Assembly: GCA_021780585.1 (NCBI GenBank)
Contig: JAJXYM010000435.1
Location: forward strand, 1 to 18,198
DNA length: 18,198 nt
Direction of reading: 5' to 3'
DNA from: Deltaproteobacteria bacterium
Lineage (GTDB): Bacteria; Desulfobacterota; Binatia; Binatales; Binataceae
Part shown: positions 7,364-13,912 of the stretch, one piece after another
Layout of the letters: each line of letters starts with the position of its first letter
Position numbering within the stretch: position 1 is the first letter of the stretch
The notes under the pieces: model-generated
What the model saw: only the letters and a program-made list of their open reading frames with translations
What the model was told of the DNA's origin: nothing
Databases searched by the model: none
Position numbers and translations under genes: made by a program

Positions 7364-8317
7364 CTATCGGGCGGACGCGCGCGGGGGCGCGTCCGCCGTT
7401 CGCGCGAGTTCGGCGAGCGTCTTCTCCCCGAGCGCATGCAGCATCAGCGCCTGCGCGATTCCGGCCGCCGCGCCCCAATGTCGCGTCAGGCGCCGCGTCC
7501 GCTCCTCCGTCGGACGCGCGCCGCCGAGGTAGGCGATCCCCACCGCCTTGCGCACGCCCAGGTCGCCGCCGACGACGCGCGGCCGGCCGAGCGTCCGCGC
7601 CAGGATCCATTCGGCGGTCCATAGTCCGACTCCGCGAATCGAGGTCAGGCGCGAGATTACCGCGTCGTCGGTCGAGGCGGCGAGCCGTTCCATAGTCAAT
7701 TCGCCAATTGCGATCGCGCGCGCGATCGCGACTATGTATTCGGCCTTGCGCGTGGTCAGCTTGAGCGCCCGGATTTCCGCCGGATCGAGCTCCGCGATTC
7801 GCGCCGGATCGAGACTGAGCACCGTCGCGCCGTCCACCCGATGCGCCCGGCCGAAGGCTTCCGCCAGCCGCCGCCGGCAGGTCGCCGCCCAGCGCAGATT
7901 CACCTGCTGCGTCGTGACGCATCGAATCAGCGCGCCGAACAGATTCGCCTGCCGCACCGATCGCACGCCCGGATAACGCGTCTCGAGCGCGCCGACCAGC
8001 CGATCGCGCCGGCGCAATTCCGCGTATTCCTCCGGCGGCGTCACGAACATCGCGCGTACGACCGGTTCGACCGCGTCGCGATCCCGCGCCCGTTCCAGCG
8101 CGACCCGCGCGATCATTCGGCCGCCGCGATTTTCGAACGTGGTCGCGAACGCGATCGGCCGCCGCTCCGCCAGAATCGTGCGGATGAACGTCCGCCCGTC
8201 CCAATGGTCGAGCAGGTCGTCGCCCGCCCGCCGGAACATCTCCAGCGACGCCGCCGGATCGATCGGCTCCGGCAGTTCCACCGCGAACCCGTCGTTTTTG
8301 ACGATGATGGGCGACAC
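7364..8317 (-). CDS. DNA-3-methyladenine glycosylase II-like (AlkA/HhH-GPD) DNA repair enzyme
   Basis: The 317-residue protein is an HhH-GPD base-excision glycosylase that removes alkylated bases from DNA. Residues 1-95 fit the AlkA N-terminal domain. The helical core follows, with FGALIRCVTTQQVN (127-140) and the helix-hairpin-helix LTSIRGVGLWTAEW (224-237). The catalytic Asp252 lies in VVGGDLGVRKAVG, where AlkA has Asp238. Tryptophan 233 in the hairpin matches AlkA's RWTA. It starts with GTG at 8317, 9 nt after the stop of the upstream PEP-mutase-family gene, so the two are probably co-transcribed and perhaps translationally coupled. Its stop lies 3 nt from that of the convergent crotonase gene, and its last codons contain a perfect hairpin. 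Confidence 0.85.
   Translation of the reverse strand: MSPIIVKNDGFAVELPEPIDPAASLEMFRRAGDDLLDHWDGRTFIRTILAERRPIAFATTFENRGGRMIARVALERARDRDAVEPVVRAMFVTPPEEYAELRRRDRLVGALETRYPGVRSVRQANLFGALIRCVTTQQVNLRWAATCRRRLAEAFGRAHRVDGATVLSLDPARIAELDPAEIRALKLTTRKAEYIVAIARAIAIGELTMERLAASTDDAVISRLTSIRGVGLWTAEWILARTLGRPRVVGGDLGVRKAVGIAYLGGARPTEERTRRLTRHWGAAAGIAQALMLHALGEKTLAELARTADAPPRASAR
7370..7397. terminator. 11-bp perfect hairpin inside the 3' end of the glycosylase gene
   Basis: GGCGGACGCGC (7370-7380) and GCGCGTCCGCC (7387-7397) pair perfectly around a 6-nt loop. The hairpin starts 9 nt past the crotonase stop and lies within the last codons of the convergent glycosylase gene. It probably ends or protects the crotonase transcript. 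There is no T-tract. Confidence 0.5.
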
Positions 8318-8326
8318 GCCGCGCCT

Positions 8327-9175
8327 TCAGCCGCCGCGCGTCATCAGCGCGTTGGCCTCCTGATGGGTAATCGCGTCGTCGCCGCCGAAAATCCCGAAAT
8401 CGCCCGTTTCCAACAGCGCCCGCGACGCCTTGCGCAACGCCGTCATCGCGAGCCGCGCCGGGCCCGACGCGGTGCTGACGCGCGCGACTCCCAGCCGGCT
8501 CAGTTCCGCGACCGGCGGCGTCCCCGGCAGCCCCATCACGTTCAGCGGGCCGGCGACCGTCTTGACCAGCCGCCCGATCGTTTCCGCGTCGAAATAGCCC
8601 ATCGCATAGAGGCAATCCGCGCCCGCCGCGCGATAGGCGTTGAGCCGGCGCGTGGCGTGTTCGAAACGGCCGGATTTTTCGCCGATCCCGAGCAGGTAGA
8701 CGTCGGTGCGCGCGTTGATCACGATTTTCAGGCCGGCGTCGTCGGCCGCGCGCCGCGCCGCCGCGATCCGCGCGACCGCATCGGGCAGTTCGTGGAGCGT
8801 GCGCGGGGCGCCATGCACGGTATCTTCAAGGTTGACGCCGACGGCGCCCGCATCGATCGCCATTCGCACCGTCTCCGCGACCTCCCCGGGAGTCGCGCCG
8901 AAACCGGATTCGAGATCGGCGGTGACCGGAGCCGTGACCGCGCGCACGATCCGCCCAATCGCCGCGATCATTTCGTCGCGCGGAACCGCCTCGCCGTCCG
9001 GCCAGCCGAGCGCGTTCGAGACGCCGGCGCTGGTGGTCGCAATCGCGCGATAACCGTCGGCCTCGAAAATCCGCGCGCTCATCGCGTCCCACGCGTTCGG
9101 CAGCAGCAGAATTTCGCCGCCGCGATGCATCCTCTGAAACGCCTCGGCCTTGTTCCGTTGCGCGTCGCTGCTCAT
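8327..9175 (-). CDS. isocitrate lyase / PEP mutase superfamily protein
   Basis: The 282-residue TIM-barrel protein carries LLLPNAWDAMSAR (23-35), TADLESGFG (85-93, with the Mg-binding Asp87 region), GVNLEDT (113-119) and NARTDVYLLG. These are all typical of the PEP mutase/2-methylisocitrate lyase superfamily. It lacks the KKCGH catalytic loop of true isocitrate lyases and has EDTVHGAPRTL where PEP mutases have EDKxxPKxNS. It is best left as a C-C or P-C bond lyase or an oxaloacetate decarboxylase-like enzyme of unknown substrate. The ATG at 9175 has GGAGG (complement of 9185-9189) 9 nt upstream. It is the first gene of a pair with the glycosylase, and the functional link between the two is unclear. 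Confidence 0.85.
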   Translation of the reverse strand: MSSDAQRNKAEAFQRMHRGGEILLLPNAWDAMSARIFEADGYRAIATTSAGVSNALGWPDGEAVPRDEMIAAIGRIVRAVTAPVTADLESGFGATPGEVAETVRMAIDAGAVGVNLEDTVHGAPRTLHELPDAVARIAAARRAADDAGLKIVINARTDVYLLGIGEKSGRFEHATRRLNAYRAAGADCLYAMGYFDAETIGRLVKTVAGPLNVMGLPGTPPVAELSRLGVARVSTASGPARLAMTALRKASRALLETGDFGIFGGDDAITHQEANALMTRGG

Positions 9176-9627
9176 TGGCCTGAACCTCCGCGCGAGAATA
9201 TCAGAAATGACGCGGCGGGCGCCGCCGATGTGACATTTATCGCCGGGTATGGCGCGTCCGGACGCGGTGATCGCTCAATGGAACTCGTGCGAGCGCGGAC
9301 GGCGGAAGGCGGCGGCACCGTGCTCTGCGCGAAAGCGCGCGGCTATCTCCTCGCGACCGCTAAAACTCCGGGTGTTGCGATCGATTCGGAAGAAATCTCA
9401 AGTGATAGGTGAGATTCCGCGAAAGCCTCCGGCTGCGTGCCTTTCAGATCCGCCGAGGATCGGTTCGCTGCAGTCGTAGCGGCTGGTATTTTTGTTTTTC
9501 TTTCGCTCAATTAATGAAATAAGCACGACCCAAAATTAATCCGGCCCATCAGGCATTTTCTTTTATTTGTCCTGATTTATGCGTATATGATCATCGGGAA
9601 ATCGACCGCTTGGTAGGGAAGACTGTC
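9176..9627. other. 452-nt divergent intergenic region with AT-rich promoter-like segment
   Basis: No convincing gene is seen in either strand. The left part (to about 9480) is GC-rich and includes a short imperfect hairpin, AATCTCA/TGAGATT, near 9392-9416. The part from about 9485 to 9600 is unusually AT-rich for this window. It has two AATTAAT copies 25 nt apart (9509-9515 and 9534-9540) and a -10-like TATGAT near 9584. This is the likely control region for the Baeyer-Villiger monooxygenase gene, and possibly for the divergent lyase gene. The exact promoter cannot be fixed by eye. Confidence 0.4.
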
Positions 9628-11100
9628 ATGTCAACGAGCAACGGCGCGGCCTCCCCGCGCATCGCGATTCTCGGCGCCGGCGCGTCCGGGCTATGCACGG
9701 CGATTCAGCTCAAACGTTCCGGCTTCGATAATTTCGTGATCTACGAAAAGACCGACGGCGTCGCCGGCACCTGGCATGACAACACCTATCCGGGCGCGGC
9801 TTGCGACGTACCCTCGCATTTCTATTCTTTTTCGTTCGAGCCCAAGTCCGACTGGAGCCGCAAGTATTCGGGACAGCCGGAAATCAAGGCCTATTTCGAG
9901 CATTGCGCAAGCAAATACGGCCTCTATCCGCGAATTCGCTTCAATACCGAGCTGAAAAGCGCGCGTTTCGACGAAGCGACCGGCCAATGGCGCCTCAAGA
10001 CCGCCGCGGGCGACGAGGAAGCCTTCGACGTCTTCATCAACGGATGCGGCCAGCTCAACCGCCCCTATACTCCGGAGATTCCCGGCCGCGACAGCTTTCA
10101 GGGCCGGACGTTCCATTCCGCCCGCTGGGACCACGGCTACGATCTCGCCGGCAAACGCGTGGCGGTGATCGGCAACGGCGCCAGCGCGATTCAGTTCGTG
10201 CCGAAAATCGCGCCGATCGTCGCCGATATGTGCATCTTCCAGCGCTCGCCCAACTGGATCGTGCCGCGCGGCGATTACGCCTATTCCGATTTCGCCAAGC
10301 GCGTCTTTGGCGCCCTGCCGCCGGTCCAGACGCTCTATCGATGGTTCTTCTACTGGCAGCTCGAAAAGAACTTTTTCGCCTTTCGTCCCGGCACGCGGAT
10401 GGCGAAAGCGTTCGAGCAGGCCGCCCGCCAGCATCTGGAGGCCAACATCAAGGACCCGGAGCTACGCCGCATCCTCACGCCGGACTATCCGATCGGATGC
10501 AAGCGTATTCTTATCGACGACGAGTTTTATCCCGCCCTGGCGCGTCCGAACGTCCATGTCGTGACCGCCGCGATCGATCGGATCGCCGCCGACGGCATCG
10601 TTACGGCCGACGGGACGCATCGCCCATTCGACGCGATTATTTACGCCACCGGTTTCGATACGACCCATTTCCTCGCGCCGATGGAAATTGTCGGTCTGGG
10701 CGGCAAATCCCTGACCGAGGCGTGGAAAGAGGGCGCCGAGGCCTATTTGGGCATCACGATGGCGGGTTTTCCGAACCTCTTCATGCTATACGGGCCGAAC
10801 ACCAATCTCGGCCACAATTCGATTATCTTCATGATCGAATGCCAGGTGCGGTACATCCTGAAGTGCGTGCAGGCGCTCGCCGGACAGCATCTGCGCTATC
10901 TCGACGTGAAGCGGGCCGAGATGGAGCGTTACAACGCGACGGTGCAGGCCGAGCTGGCGCGCTCCGTATGGGCCGCCGGATGCGATTCCTGGTACAAGAC
11001 CGAAAGCGGCAAGGTGACCAACAACTGGTCGAACTTCACGGTCAAGTACTGGCTCGATACGCGCGCCCCCGACTTGTCAAAGTTTGTCCTCGCCCATTGA
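9628..11100 (+). CDS. type I Baeyer-Villiger monooxygenase (flavin-containing monooxygenase)
   Basis: This 490-residue FAD- and NADPH-dependent enzyme inserts oxygen next to a ketone to give an ester or lactone. It shows the FAD Rossmann motif GAGASG (16-21), GTWHDNTYPGAACDVPSHFY (47-66) near the flavin, the BVMO fingerprint FxGxxxHxxxWD (residues 157-168, with His163 and Trp167) and the NADPH motif GNGASA (182-187). YATGFDT and the PNLFMLYGPNT segment follow in the C-terminal half. Its length matches cyclohexanone and hydroxyacetophenone monooxygenases. The ATG at 9628 has AGGGAAG just upstream; a TTG six codons earlier is less likely. No signal peptide is seen, so it is cytosolic. It stands alone and is convergent with the ATPase/TOPRIM module. 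The substrate is unknown but a cyclic or aryl ketone is likely. Confidence 0.92.
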   Translation: MSTSNGAASPRIAILGAGASGLCTAIQLKRSGFDNFVIYEKTDGVAGTWHDNTYPGAACDVPSHFYSFSFEPKSDWSRKYSGQPEIKAYFEHCASKYGLYPRIRFNTELKSARFDEATGQWRLKTAAGDEEAFDVFINGCGQLNRPYTPEIPGRDSFQGRTFHSARWDHGYDLAGKRVAVIGNGASAIQFVPKIAPIVADMCIFQRSPNWIVPRGDYAYSDFAKRVFGALPPVQTLYRWFFYWQLEKNFFAFRPGTRMAKAFEQAARQHLEANIKDPELRRILTPDYPIGCKRILIDDEFYPALARPNVHVVTAAIDRIAADGIVTADGTHRPFDAIIYATGFDTTHFLAPMEIVGLGGKSLTEAWKEGAEAYLGITMAGFPNLFMLYGPNTNLGHNSIIFMIECQVRYILKCVQALAGQHLRYLDVKRAEMERYNATVQAELARSVWAAGCDSWYKTESGKVTNNWSNFTVKYWLDTRAPDLSKFVLAH

Positions 11101-11117
11101 CGGGCGGTCGCGCCACG

Positions 11118-11222
11118 GACGGCGTGGTTCAAGATGGCGACTCGCTTGCCGTGGCGGGTGACGACGGCGCGATTGACCATTTCGCCGAACCGCGCCTCGG
11201 CCCCCTGAATCCGCCAGTTCAT
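11118..11222 (-). pseudogene. Phd/YefM-like antitoxin relic
   Basis: Read on the minus strand from an ATG at 11222, the frame gives MNWRIQGAEARFGEMVNRA, then VVTRHGKRVAIL. This is the start of a Phd-type antitoxin (Trp, AkaRF, LvxxA, then VTxHGkxvAvl). The usual five to eight residues between the helix and VVTRHG are missing. After about 35 residues the frame loses similarity and runs into the antisense of the monooxygenase gene. There is no Shine-Dalgarno sequence and no downstream PIN or RelE toxin, so it is a decayed fragment. An intact Phd is usually about 75-90 residues. Confidence is moderate, because the match is by motif only. Confidence 0.5.
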
Positions 11223-11344
11223 AGGTGGTGGCTTGGTCAGAATTCTGGAAGCACCGGAGATCGAACTGTTCGTCCGGACAAAATTCACGGTCGAATGCCG
11301 CCCCGACACGTCGTGGACCGATTTGTCGAAATCCGTCACTTCTA

Positions 11345-11881
11345 TTATGTCGCAAGTACTTTGTTCATAAAGTACGCAAAAGACGGGCTGATCCGACGCG
11401 CATCCTCAGCCGAAAATTCCTTAAGCATCTCAATCATCCAATTTGCTCGTGAATCGTAACGCTTAGGAATCATGGCGTCGAATTGTTCCTTCGTTAGATG
11501 GGAACGATCGATTAGTATAGAAACACGATTTTTCTGAAGGAATTTCTTTGAGGCTCCGGCGAGGTACCATGCCTCAATTTCCTTAGCGACAACAAGGACT
11601 TTACGATCTGTAACCTCTTGCAACGTTTTGCAAACCTTTTCTTTTTTTTGAGTAATACAGGGCGAAAGGTCCTGATCAGTAAGAAAAACATAATCGGCAC
11701 TTGACGTTGATTTTATGCTTTTAACAAGCGAATCAACGAAAGTCTTTGTCCGTTGAGCATATAAGACACATTCTATGTAATCCCAGCGGGATCGTAATTT
11801 CGGCGTATCCGCGATGATCCTGCGGATAATCCGCTCGTCATCCGGGCCCTCGATGAAGAAGAACAACTGGCGGTAGCTCAA
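11345..11881 (-). CDS. small TOPRIM-like protein, partner of the OLD-type ATPase (candidate defence nuclease)
   Basis: The 178-residue protein has a TOPRIM-like order of motifs: FFFIEGPDDE (7-16, conserved Glu11), then YVFLTDQDL with Asp69 and Asp71 (the DxD metal pair), then VVAKEIEAWYL with Glu101/Glu103. TOPRIM domains of OLD, RloB and PARIS AriB proteins cut DNA or tRNA when released or activated by a partner ATPase. Here the domain is a separate small protein. All candidate starts are TTG. The one at 11881 begins 1 nt after the ATPase stop, with AGG upstream, and suits translational coupling; a TTG at 11926 would overlap the ATPase by 44 nt. The DNA is clearly poorer in GC than the flanks, which suggests horizontal transfer. 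Exact family assignment (RloB, DUF4276 or DUF4435-like) is not certain. Confidence 0.7.
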   Translation of the reverse strand: MSYRQLFFFIEGPDDERIIRRIIADTPKLRSRWDYIECVLYAQRTKTFVDSLVKSIKSTSSADYVFLTDQDLSPCITQKKEKVCKTLQEVTDRKVLVVAKEIEAWYLAGASKKFLQKNRVSILIDRSHLTKEQFDAMIPKRYDSRANWMIEMLKEFSAEDARRISPSFAYFMNKVLAT

Positions 11882-11882
11882 T

Positions 11883-13235
11883 TCAGGCCTGCAATAAATT
11901 TCCAACGTACAGTTCGTCGATTCCAATCTCGTTCTTCAAAAAGTTCCTAACCTGAGCGCTTTCGGTAGCTCTGGTTGCCGTGCAAAAACCATCGGACGAT
12001 CGTGACAACAATACAAGTGCTTCGACGCCTGCATGCTTAACGATTTCCGGGTTGTGGGTGGTAATTATCACTTGCCTGTTTCGTGCCGCTTCCTTGATCA
12101 GTTCGACGACCTTGGCGATTAGCGATGCATGAATATTGCGTTCTGGTTCTTCGATCACGATTGGCCATTTCTCCTCAAAATAGAGCGCTAAGATCAGGGC
12201 AGCAATATTGATGGTTCCGTCGGAAACTGAAGACGCTGGTAGATAATGGTCCTGCTTAAAGTATCGTTCTTTAACCTTGAATAATAGTGATTTGTCCGCA
12301 AAGCTCTCTACATCGATATCCTGCACGAACGGCAGCAGATCGAGGAGGAGGTTATTGAGTTTGCGCCATTTGTGCCTATCGCGTCTAACCTCCTTCAAGA
12401 CTAATGCGAGGTTGCGCCCATCTTCCTCCAGATCGGCTTTACCCGTTATCTGGGCGGCTCGCTTTGGTAATTTAGGATCAAAATCGTAAATTCCAATTTC
12501 CAAAGGTGCAAAAGGGGGCTTGCGTAGAGTTGGTAGTAGGTAATATGCAGCAGGGCTGAATGCTAAGATAGTTCCTTTTGGAATTCGAGCCTCGGAAAGG
12601 TAGGGAGGGATTACGTCCGTGCTTTGTAGATTCAAGGAGGCGGGTATATCCAGTTCGCAGGAAATTTTGCCATTAATGGATTTGAGGGCCAGCGAGCCGG
12701 CAGCACTGGATTTGAGGGCCGGCGCGCCGGCAGCCGGGCGTTCTTCCTCATGCTTTGCGAAGAGGATAGATTGTTTGGAGTGCCCTCGGGAACGCTGAGA
12801 CCAGGTTACCCGAGCGTCCATCCGATCCTCCATGACCTCATAGCCGAGACCACGCGTTTTGAATCGGAGGGTGAGCGTATGTTCTACCTCCTCAGCCAAT
12901 GCTTGGAAGTAAGTATCTCTGTGCGCATGGTCGTGATTGAAGAAGCGCCAAGTGGTTGGCTGACCGATGGTGAGCGAAACGCGCAGGTCTGCGGCGGCGG
13001 CAATATTTAAATTTCTGAGATATTTGACGCCGCCTTGAAGGGAGATCGCGTTATCGAGCCCTTGCGTTGCGATGTCTCTGACGAATCTGAGGATTTCGAC
13101 AAAGGTTGTTTTGCCTGCTGCGTTAGCACCGATGAGGACATTGAGGCGCTTTAAGTTGATGTCCAGCTCTTTGAAGCCCTTGAAGTTTTGGGCCCGTATT
13201 CGTTTGATTGTCTGACCGTCTGAGTCGAGAGTCAT
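11883..13235 (-). CDS. AAA_21/OLD-type ATPase of a two-gene defence-like module
   Basis: The 450-residue ABC-like ATPase has Walker A GANAAGKT (36-43) directly after RIRAQNFKGFKELDINL. It also has an ABC-type signature SVSDGT (336-341), Walker B IVIEEPERNIH (359-369) and switch-histidine motif ITTHNPEIV (391-399). This layout is that of RloA, AriA, PtuA and the ATPase half of OLD proteins, all linked to phage defence. It has no TOPRIM domain of its own; that is supplied by the next gene, 1 nt downstream. Between the two ATPase halves is a variable region (100-230) with a 10-residue tandem duplication (168-187). The ATG at 13235 has only a weak ribosome site and a small inverted repeat just upstream. 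Base composition is lower in GC than the neighbours. The ATPase call is firm; the defence role is inferred. Confidence 0.85.
   Translation of the reverse strand: MTLDSDGQTIKRIRAQNFKGFKELDINLKRLNVLIGANAAGKTTFVEILRFVRDIATQGLDNAISLQGGVKYLRNLNIAAAADLRVSLTIGQPTTWRFFNHDHAHRDTYFQALAEEVEHTLTLRFKTRGLGYEVMEDRMDARVTWSQRSRGHSKQSILFAKHEEERPAAGAPALKSSAAGSLALKSINGKISCELDIPASLNLQSTDVIPPYLSEARIPKGTILAFSPAAYYLLPTLRKPPFAPLEIGIYDFDPKLPKRAAQITGKADLEEDGRNLALVLKEVRRDRHKWRKLNNLLLDLLPFVQDIDVESFADKSLLFKVKERYFKQDHYLPASSVSDGTINIAALILALYFEEKWPIVIEEPERNIHASLIAKVVELIKEAARNRQVIITTHNPEIVKHAGVEALVLLSRSSDGFCTATRATESAQVRNFLKNEIGIDELYVGNLLQA
12677..12734. repeat. 30-bp-period tandem duplication inside the ATPase gene
   Basis: Two copies of a 28-nt unit starting TGGATTTGAGGGCC (12677-12704 and 12707-12734) differ at two bases. 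The 30-nt period equals 10 codons, so the frame is kept and the protein shows two AAGxxALKS units (168-187). The second copy contains the 14-bp palindrome GCCGGCGCGCCGGC (12718-12731). It is GC-rich inside an otherwise AT-richer gene. Confidence 0.85.
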
Positions 13236-13242
13236 TTGTTCA

Positions 13243-13260
13243 CCACTTTTGTCTGAGTGG
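13243..13260. promoter_or_regulatory. short inverted repeat next to the ATPase start
   Basis: CCACT (13243-13247) and AGTGG (13256-13260) are separated by 8 nt and end 8 nt before the ATPase ATG at 13235. On the minus strand the arm GTGGTG overlaps the place of the ribosome site. It could be an operator half-site pair or a hairpin limiting translation. The arms are short and chance is possible. Confidence 0.25.
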
Positions 13261-13719
13261 CGCGAATTTGCAAGCTAAAAGAATAGGTCGCCGGCGTCGT
13301 TTGGCCTTCGCGCCTCCTCGACGGCCGGGATGATCGACCAAGTTTTGTGCCGTTGGAGTCATGGCGGCGTGCGTCTATCGGCGTTAGTGATTTGGGTACA
13401 GCACAACGTTGTGGTAAAGGGGGACGATTTCGAGAATCCCGATGCCGGGGGTGGGGGCGAATCTGCACGGAGTTGTCCTCCAGAGGATTTTTAAGAACCT
13501 GTGTTCGCCGTTTCATCACCCCGGCCTCTCTGAACCCCTTCGCAGCATACCGCGGCGGCGCTGATCGCGCAGCCGAGGGGGCGATAATCGCGATCGACGG
13601 GGAGTCGCTGTCGCCGTTTCGATGGGCCACGACGGGACCCGTGCGCGGCGGTCGGCGTTGCACGGCTGCCGCGAGCCGTCGATGGAGTTCCGTTGCCGCA
13701 TCGCGGGACATGCGATGGC
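13261..13719. other. 459-nt intergenic stretch with no recognised gene
   Basis: Open frames exist on both strands, but their translations are rich in Arg, Pro and Ser without any domain, so they are not called as genes. The stretch holds a perfect 12-bp palindrome CACAACGTTGTG (13402-13413) and an 11-base palindrome ACGGGACCCGT (13632-13642). On the minus strand there is an isolated GGAGGA 7 nt before a GTG near 13466. The promoter of the ATPase/TOPRIM pair must lie here, but no convincing -35/-10 pair was found. Confidence 0.4.
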
Positions 13720-13863
13720 GTGACTCACAAAAAGATTTTATGTCCAGTCGATTTTGACGACAATTCGATCATGGGGCTTGATTACGCCCGCGATCTGATG
13801 GTCGTGGCCACGCATGGCGGAACCGGCGTCGCGCGCCTGTTTCTCGGAGGGGTAGCGGAGCGC
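13720..13863 (+). pseudogene. universal stress protein (UspA family) remnant with internal deletion
   Basis: The frame from GTG 13720 starts like a normal Usp: THKKILCPVDFDDNSIMGL and DYARDL, the first strand and helix with the ATP-binding Asp. It then jumps directly to LMVVATHGGTGVARLFLGG and VAER, the C-terminal nucleotide-binding motif GxxG-x9-G. The roughly 90 middle residues of a 140-150-residue Usp are absent and the last strand is lost. Because both parts are in one frame, a clean in-frame deletion is likely, perhaps between similar ADL/RDL codons. No clear ribosome site is seen. It lies 49 nt before the acetyl-CoA synthetase start, suggesting a Usp gene once headed or preceded that operon. 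Confidence 0.75.
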
Positions 13864-13912
13864 GCATGGCCGCCCGCAGGGAGCGGCGGTTCACGGATGC
13901 GATTGATGGCTT

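Noticed and set aside
7841..9412. 523-codon plus-strand frame across the glycosylase and lyase genes
   Set aside because: Low-complexity Arg-rich translation crossing two well-supported minus-strand genes and their spacer.
11236..11350. Plus-strand frame VRILEAPEIELFV... between monooxygenase and TOPRIM gene
   Set aside because: Short, with no start or ribosome site of its own and no family resemblance.
9801..11459. 552-codon frame overlapping the Baeyer-Villiger monooxygenase
   Set aside because: It is the +1-type shadow of the monooxygenase; it shows no motifs and runs on into the relic region.
13402..13413. Possible integron attC-like site around CACAACGTTGTG with a nearby GTTAG
   Set aside because: The core GTTRRRY/RYYYAAC pairs and spacing of attC are not met, and no integrase or cassette is nearby.
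13232..13711. 159-codon minus-strand frame just upstream of the ATPase
   Set aside because: Arg/Pro/Ser-rich with no motif and a composition typical of spurious frames. It is kept only as part of an unexplained region.
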